The notes beneath the pieces were generated by a model that saw nothing but the letters and a program-made list of their open reading frames with translations, was not told where the DNA came from and did no database searches. A DNA stretch of 64,000 nt from NCBI GenBank assembly GCA_017619375.1, contig JAFZSL010000075.1:1-64000 (forward strand). Reading direction: 5' to 3'. Origin of the DNA: Prevotella sp. GTDB taxonomy: Bacteria > Bacteroidota > Bacteroidia > Bacteroidales > Bacteroidaceae. Positions within the stretch are counted from its first letter, which is position 1. Each line of letters opens with the position of its first letter. Below, piece after piece: positions 60,401 through 64,000 of this stretch. Both the position numbers and the translations under genes were made by a program.

Positions 60401-61995
60401 TTTCTGCCATCATTGCGCAAAAGGTCTGGTTTCGGGTCGATTCTGGTGATGGTGCTCTCCACGCCGTCGAGGGTGTAGCTCCAGCTGTATGTGGCATTGT
60501 CGGTTCCTACCTTCACTGCGGCATAGGTGACGTTGGTGGGGGTGAACTTGACGCCTTTGGCAGCTTTCACGCGGTACTCAATCATCACGCCTTCCACATT
60601 GCCGGCATTGCTGTTGGCGGGTTGGTATTTCACCATCGGTGTGTCGAAATAAGTGGCTGACCCTACTATCAGTCCTTCGCCCACGCTGACGGAGGCACTG
60701 CTGATGGCGTTGGTGATGTCGGTGGCGATGATGGGTCTCTCCTCGTTGCCCACCGGCCATGTGATGGTGCCGTCCACGTTGTCGAAGGTGTCGCCACCGC
60801 CTTGGCTGGCCACGACGGGAAGGACGGTCTGGATGTAGCGGTAGTATTGTCCGTCGTTGCCTATGACGATGTCGATGGTCTCGGCGGAGTTGGCCACAGT
60901 GTAGGATATGGTCTGTCCGCTTGTGTAGTCGTTTTGTCCGTCGATGGTGAGTTCGTTCAGGTCAGCGTATGCTTCCACGGAGACGACGGCTCCCTTGCAG
61001 GAGGGGATGGTGAAGGTGGTGCCGTTGTTGATTTGACACCAGTCGGTCCAATTGGTGTTGTTGATTTTGCCGGGCGAGGTGGTGAAGTCGAGTTTCACGT
61101 CGATGGTGTTGCCATTGACGTTGCCCTGGGTGACGTAGATGCCGGCTTGGTTCTGGTAGTTGAGCAAGGGTGCGCCATTCTTCCTTTGGAAGTCCCATTT
61201 CAGGGTCACGTCAGAGGTGCGGTCGGCAAGAGCCACGCTGTTCTGTGTGAAGACAGGTGTGAGGGCGAGGTCGCCATCCGGGGTGATGGTGGCACCGGGT
61301 GCGTAGTTGCTGGAGCCGTTGGTCCATCCGGTGAGGGTGTAGCCGTCCTTGTAGAGGGTGCGGTTGAGAGGGATGGTTACCGTCTCGCCTGCGTCGATTT
61401 CGCTGGATGCAGGCAGTACGCCTTCTGCTGTCTCATTGCCCAAGGCGTAGGTGATGGCGTATTTCGACGGGGTTTCGTTGACGGCTTCCACCGCGACGTA
61501 GGGGCAGTAGCCCATGCCGGTGATGGTGAGGGTGGTGGCATCGCCGGTGTAATAGAGCTCGTCCACGTTGCTGTGGCTGTTCTTCCAACAGGCGGGGGAG
61601 GAGGGGGTCTTGCTGACAACCGTTTCGCCGCCGCTGTTGGTGACCTTGATGGTGTTGCTGCTGTAGGTGCATTGACCCACGGTGATTTTCACGGAGCCGG
61701 GTACGGCGACGACGACTTTCAGGCCTGTGCAGCCGTGGTCGCTGTGGAACGTGCCGCTGACGGTGGCCACGGAAGAGGCATCGTCGGCTGCCACGCGGGT
61801 GACAGTGCCGTCGTCGGCTACTGCCACGCCGAAGTTGACGGAGGTGCCTTGCACTTGCTCTTCGCTGGTGAGCAGTGTTCCCGACTGGTTGTTCACCTGG
61901 ACACTGAAGTCCTTGAAGTCGGCGGCCGTCGCGTCAAGTGCCATTCCCAGCATGGCCAGGAAAAGCAGGGTGATGGTTCGGAATTGTTTTGTCAT
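57490..61995 (-). CDS. Multidomain pectin methylesterase (CE8) with dockerin tail
   Basis: 1,501 residues. A signal peptide (1-25) is followed by beta-rich modules, including InlB/Listeria-Bacteroides-type repeats (near 215-250, VSAYPNDETYEAGSEVTLTA at about 600, and NNWSDGQTSQ). An SbsA-like Ig domain lies at about 930-1025 (VKLADDATATLNGKTL). The CE8 catalytic domain is at about 1033-1370: the Gln in IALQDRGS, the acid Asp and Gln in LWGYQDTWTS (about 1185), the nucleophile Asp in GRTDFLCG (about 1211) and the Arg of TLGRPWGSG (about 1267) are all present. The C-terminus has a dockerin-type pair of Ca loops (DVNHDGEVNITDVTLTVNYV). It removes methyl esters from pectin. The ATG at 61995 begins the signal peptide. 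Confidence 0.93.
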   Translation of the reverse strand: MTKQFRTITLLFLAMLGMALDATAADFKDFSVQVNNQSGTLLTSEEQVQGTSVNFGVAVADDGTVTRVAADDASSVATVSGTFHSDHGCTGLKVVVAVPGSVKITVGQCTYSSNTIKVTNSGGETVVSKTPSSPACWKNSHSNVDELYYTGDATTLTITGMGYCPYVAVEAVNETPSKYAITYALGNETAEGVLPASSEIDAGETVTIPLNRTLYKDGYTLTGWTNGSSNYAPGATITPDGDLALTPVFTQNSVALADRTSDVTLKWDFQRKNGAPLLNYQNQAGIYVTQGNVNGNTIDVKLDFTTSPGKINNTNWTDWCQINNGTTFTIPSCKGAVVSVEAYADLNELTIDGQNDYTSGQTISYTVANSAETIDIVIGNDGQYYRYIQTVLPVVASQGGGDTFDNVDGTITWPVGNEERPIIATDITNAISSASVSVGEGLIVGSATYFDTPMVKYQPANSNAGNVEGVMIEYRVKAAKGVKFTPTNVTYAAVKVGTDNATYSWSYTLDGVESTITRIDPKPDLLRNDGRNSSTAQLNHSHDITSTGVDEFTFRIYISECANNKQICIGNMVITGTVDGTTQAVETFPLTLTASPEAGGTVSAYPNDETYEAGSEVTLTATPNFGYHFINWTDGDHNVVSTDAKFTYTVNAASALTANFQAVNTYALNLTIDGTNDYMVTLDPKPTVVEGNIMYEEDTYVTLTANQYEGLVTFNNWSDGQTSQEIRVKMTEDIDLTAYFTQNDIIAGWDFYTRGNNGRVADFFSQDNETTAFTLTDGTTSVSWLDKSTEAAGGYESMAGAAVNWRTGETEGDVGHYYWQTKINAEAFTDIKVQFDMLYNYNSYTVYNVDYSTDGENWTNNGSITLTGAKNLCHYEGTLPADVNNESSLYIRMIPDYNSSIDGTSSKNDGNSIAMLFITGTEQLEDDETAPVLVSTVPKEGADNASANGKVVITFDEKVKLADDATATLNGKTLNGTASGKTVVFEYKGLEYSAAYTFTLPANSVSDLCDNYLTEVVTINFSTRSVPEIAKGLYDFYVKSNDDLVAAINAANSRSDKATRYRIFIHNGTYTLPQSTTETINSDDGNTYPSPVTKISASNISFIGESMEGVVITNTIPASATFAGTYGTTSVYDGISKSDVLQLQNAVRNTYFQDLTVKSGMEDARGRNIALQDRGSNTIYKNICLWGYQDTWTSNNDNGLYYFENGLVRGRTDFLCGKGDSYFNQVDIQMCMNTGGYIAVPSKSINYGYVFKDCTIKGEDNALNGKYTLGRPWGSGTPVALWIDTKMEIVPSAIGWSEMSNGWPKRFAEYNSTTASGQPVDLSGRKTVFGDNHPNNPVLTAEEAAEAADMTNMYGEWDPTSFTEQASAPSNVKLTGTTLTWDDSNHVFCWAIVKDGSVVDFTTTPTYEVDDADATYAVRAANEMGGLGEATIAIVSANWLIGDVNHDGEVNITDVTLTVNYVLSNSDNNFFITEADANGDGEVNITDVTTIVNIVLTHTQQ

Positions 61996-62114
61996 GTTGA
62001 TGTTATAATGGATTAGTAAAAAAGTTTGTTTTTTGAAACGAGGGTGGCTTGAAATGGATAGCCACCATACAGAATGATGATATAGATTAGTTTCGACCAA
62101 TTTGATAGACGGTG

Positions 62115-62122
62115 CAAAGTTA
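62115..62122 (-). promoter_or_regulatory. Candidate -7 box (TAACTTTG) of the pectinesterase gene
   Basis: TAnnTTTG on the minus strand, 120 bases before the start. The leader contains a GGTGGCT/AGCCACC hairpin at 62043-62066. The remainder of the 395-base gap (61996-62390) holds the GC hairpin at 62275-62295 and no gene. Confidence 0.5.
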
Positions 62123-62274
62123 ATGTTTTTTTTCCTTAACGATGATGTTTTTTTGCCATAATGTGTTATTTTTTTGTTTTTAAGGACTTGTTGGCTTCCA
62201 TCCGGAATGTTTGTACGACCTGACCTCGAATTTGTTTGCTACAAGGTATGGGCAAAAATCCCCTAAAGTCGTAG

Positions 62275-62295
62275 GGGCGGGTCTTGTGCCCGCCC
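62275..62295. repeat. GGGCGGG/CCCGCCC hairpin, copy 2
   Basis: Same 7-bp stem and same TCTTGTG loop as 24990-25010. Confidence 0.75.
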
Positions 62296-62390
62296 GAAAA
62301 CAACAAACAAGTAACTTGAAGTTTGGGTCGTTCTTTTAGCAAATCTCTACTTTTCTCAGCCAACCTTGGCATTCATCCTTTGGTAAAATC

Positions 62391-63122
62391 CTACATCGGC
62401 AGGAGTTCTTTCAGACAATACCACCAGGCAGTGAAGATGTTTTTGGACGACCAGAAGGAGACGAGGATGGAGTTGATGTTGAACAGCAGGGCCGTGGCGA
62501 TGAAAGAATATGAGAAGAAGTAGGGATATTGGTTGATGTCCGTCTGGTAGTTTCGTGTGTCATGTGAGAAGTAAACAAAATGGAAGGCGAGTGTAACGCC
62601 AAGCAGGATGTCGTAAATCCACAGTCCATCAGTAGCGATGATGGGTCTTAGCATCAGGAGGAAATAGGAATAGATGGGCAGACAGTAGGGGGCCAGTGAA
62701 ACGAAGATGCCAGAGATTGACCCTCCGGAGGTGTGTATCACTCCGGACCGCTCCCCTGCTTGGAAATTACTCAGTTTCCGCAACATGAGGAGTGAAACGA
62801 CGGCGTGTGTCAACTCGTGAGTGAAGACCTCGAACCATTGCAGGTTCTTGTAAAACCATGAAACCCTCAGCCTTACTAACCTCCCAAGGAAGGTGATGTC
62901 TCGGGACCTGGCATTGCGCTTTGCCAACCATCTCAACACAAGGTATGTCAAAGCACCGACAGCAGTCCACTGATACATCTCCAGATTCCCCCACATCGTC
63001 ATGGGAGGCGTCGGGAAGATGACTGCCTTCACGATGCGAAAGGTCTCATAAGCCAGCAACAAAGCCAGCAGGAACAGTAAGGTGCCGAAAATGTATTTTA
63101 TACCGTTGGCGCTTTTAGACAT
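62391..63122 (-). CDS. Membrane protein with HExxH motif (M50-like), function unknown
   Basis: 243 residues with about five or six membrane helices. HELTH at residues 102-106 lies at the start of a hydrophobic helix, as in site-2-protease-like (M50) and related zinc membrane peptidases. A glycine-rich loop (HTSGGSISGIFVSLAPY) follows where M50 proteins have inner helices, but the third zinc ligand motif (NxxPxxxxDG) is not seen, so peptidase activity is doubtful. A -7 box (TATCTTTG, 63152-63159) lies 30 bases upstream. It is divergent to kdsA. No family name can be given. Confidence 0.72.
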   Translation of the reverse strand: MSKSANGIKYIFGTLLFLLALLLAYETFRIVKAVIFPTPPMTMWGNLEMYQWTAVGALTYLVLRWLAKRNARSRDITFLGRLVRLRVSWFYKNLQWFEVFTHELTHAVVSLLMLRKLSNFQAGERSGVIHTSGGSISGIFVSLAPYCLPIYSYFLLMLRPIIATDGLWIYDILLGVTLAFHFVYFSHDTRNYQTDINQYPYFFSYSFIATALLFNINSILVSFWSSKNIFTAWWYCLKELLPM

Positions 63123-63151
63123 AGACTTCCTTCATTTTTATTTTTCTTTTG

Positions 63152-63159
63152 CAAAGATA
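63152..63159 (-). promoter_or_regulatory. Candidate -7 box (TATCTTTG) of the HExxH gene
   Basis: TAnnTTTG on the minus strand, 30 bases before the start; no clear -33. Confidence 0.48.
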
Positions 63160-63234
63160 ATGCAAAAAAGCATCTTTCATTGACATAAAAACAAATTCTT
63201 TTTTCCAACAAGCTAATAATTCGATATTTTTAAC

Positions 63235-63242
63235 TACATTTG
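63235..63242 (+). promoter_or_regulatory. Candidate -7 box (TACATTTG) of kdsA
   Basis: TAnnTTTG 18 bases before the kdsA ATG; the -33 region is AT-rich without TTTG. Confidence 0.48.
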
Positions 63243-63259
63243 CAGAAAAATCAAAGAAC

Positions 63260-64000
63260 ATGCGACCCATCTTCATTGCAGGCCCGTGCGTGATAGAATC
63301 CATGCACTTGCTTCAAACGGTTGCCGAGGAGTTGGTGGCCATCAATTCCCGTCTGGGCATCGACATCATCTTCAAATCCTCTTTTGACAAAGCCAACCGC
63401 ACGTCGGCCTCCTCGTTCCGGGGACCGGGCATGGACAAAGGCCTTCAGATGCTTTCCGACATCCGCTCTTCATATGGCCTGCGCATTCTCACAGACATCC
63501 ATGAGTCGTGGCAGGCTGCCCCTGCCGGCGACGTCGCCGACGTCCTGCAGATACCCGCCTTCCTCTGCCGTCAGACAGACCTGCTCATCGCTGCTGCACG
63601 CACCGGCCGCACGGTGAATATCAAGAAGGCGCAGTTCCTCAGCGGTCGCGACATGCGCTACCCTGTGGAGAAGGCGTTAGATGCCGGCGCCAGTGAGGTG
63701 TGGCTCACGGAGCGTGGCAACACCTTCGGTTACAACAACCTTGTGGTGGATTTCCGCAACATCGCAGATATGTTGGATATCGTACCCCGCGTGGTGATGG
63801 ACTGCACTCACAGCGTGCAGCGCCCTGGCGGCGACGGCGGAAAGACAGGTGGCGACCGGCGTTTCGTCCCCTCCATGGCACTTGCCGCCAAGGCTTTCGG
63901 TGCCACAGGCTATTTCTTCGAGGTGCACCCCGACCCCGACCATGCACTAAGCGACGGGCCTAACATGCTACCATTGAACCGCTTGGAGGAAGTGGTGAAG
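63260..64000 (+). CDS. kdsA: 3-Deoxy-8-phosphooctulonate synthase (cut by window end)
   Basis: KdsA condenses phosphoenolpyruvate with arabinose 5-phosphate to Kdo-8-phosphate for lipopolysaccharide. 247 codons are visible, with no stop before the edge; the usual length is about 265-285 residues, so only the end is missing. It begins MRPIFIAGPCVIESMHLLQT, then FKSSFDKANRTS, TDIHESWQ, ADVLQIPAFLCRQTDLL, KKAQFLSG, ERGNTFGYNNLVVDFR and MDCTHSVQRPGG, all the KdsA blocks, with Cys in the IAGPC motif (metal-dependent versus metal-independent forms are not resolved). The ATG at 63260 begins the family. Confidence 0.95.
   Translation, partial: MRPIFIAGPCVIESMHLLQTVAEELVAINSRLGIDIIFKSSFDKANRTSASSFRGPGMDKGLQMLSDIRSSYGLRILTDIHESWQAAPAGDVADVLQIPAFLCRQTDLLIAAARTGRTVNIKKAQFLSGRDMRYPVEKALDAGASEVWLTERGNTFGYNNLVVDFRNIADMLDIVPRVVMDCTHSVQRPGGDGGKTGGDRRFVPSMALAAKAFGATGYFFEVHPDPDHALSDGPNMLPLNRLEEVVK

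Noticed and set aside
58774-60660. A 628-codon open frame on the plus strand
   Set aside because: It is the antisense of the pectinesterase gene; its composition (Val/Gly/His rich, no family) is the usual antisense shadow of GC-rich codons.
1-64000. tRNA or rRNA genes
   Set aside because: No intergenic stretch shows a cloverleaf with CCA-side stem or conserved rRNA sequence; most gaps are promoters or hairpins.

Overview
This 64-kb window is chromosomal DNA of a Bacteroidota bacterium, most likely a member of the Prevotellaceae. The evidence is the spaced promoter pair TTTG-N19/20-TAnnTTTG in front of several genes, start codons without Shine-Dalgarno sequences, a BspA-like surface protein, DUF3822/rsmD and DUF4924 families restricted to this phylum, meso-diaminopimelate dehydrogenase, an UpxY-type NusG paralogue and secreted pectin-active enzymes. 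The species cannot be named from the sequence alone. About 41 protein genes are supported; the first (an ABC-F ATPase) and last (kdsA) are cut by the window edges. I saw no rRNA, tRNA, CRISPR array, insertion sequence or prophage.

Layout. 1-8 kb: ABC-F ATPase, a GxxExxY protein, an exported M13 peptidase, and an overlapping run metA / U32 hydroxylase-type protein / zinc-ribbon lipoprotein. 8-11 kb: a 922-residue BspA-like protein whose end domains are a 554-bp direct repeat. 11.2-18.7 kb: a five-gene operon with its own promoter and a very long terminator-like inverted repeat. It encodes a membrane-anchored vWA-like protein, a three-helix membrane protein, a divergent FtsZ/tubulin-like protein, a giant protein with an actin/Hsp70-type ATPase domain, and a membrane-anchored coiled-coil protein. 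This is the strongest candidate for an undescribed system. 18.8-24 kb: ddh and a tight minus-strand operon etfB-etfA-small membrane protein-acyl-CoA dehydrogenase. 24-29 kb: an outer-membrane barrel, the AmmeMemoRadiSam pair (radical SAM enzyme plus a Memo-AMMECR1 fusion) and a GH53 galactanase.

29-41.5 kb is mostly housekeeping: dnaG, a TPR membrane protein paired with cardiolipin synthase, rsmD/DUF3822, trpF, a hotdog thioesterase, an UpxY/NusG paralogue, prfC, rfbD, DUF4924 and a LysE-type exporter. 41.7-47.7 kb: ROK glucokinase, a glycosyltransferase, a Sua5-type tRNA modification protein, a ClC channel with CBS domains and fmt. 47.8-62 kb: a pectate lyase, glycerol kinase, a fucose/arabinose isomerase-like protein, a pair of secreted macroglobulin-like and carboxypeptidase-regulatory-like proteins, and a 1,501-residue dockerin-tailed pectin methylesterase. 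The window ends with an HExxH membrane protein and kdsA. GH53, PL1 and CE8 together point to plant-pectin use, although they are not in one locus and no SusCD pair is present.

A second layer of interest lies between genes. There are heptamer TTGAARA arrays (one supplies the stop codon of the ABC-F gene), a three-copy nested palindrome whose arms covary, 11-bp pyrimidine-rich tandem arrays immediately before two start codons, and small hairpins that recur with identical loops.
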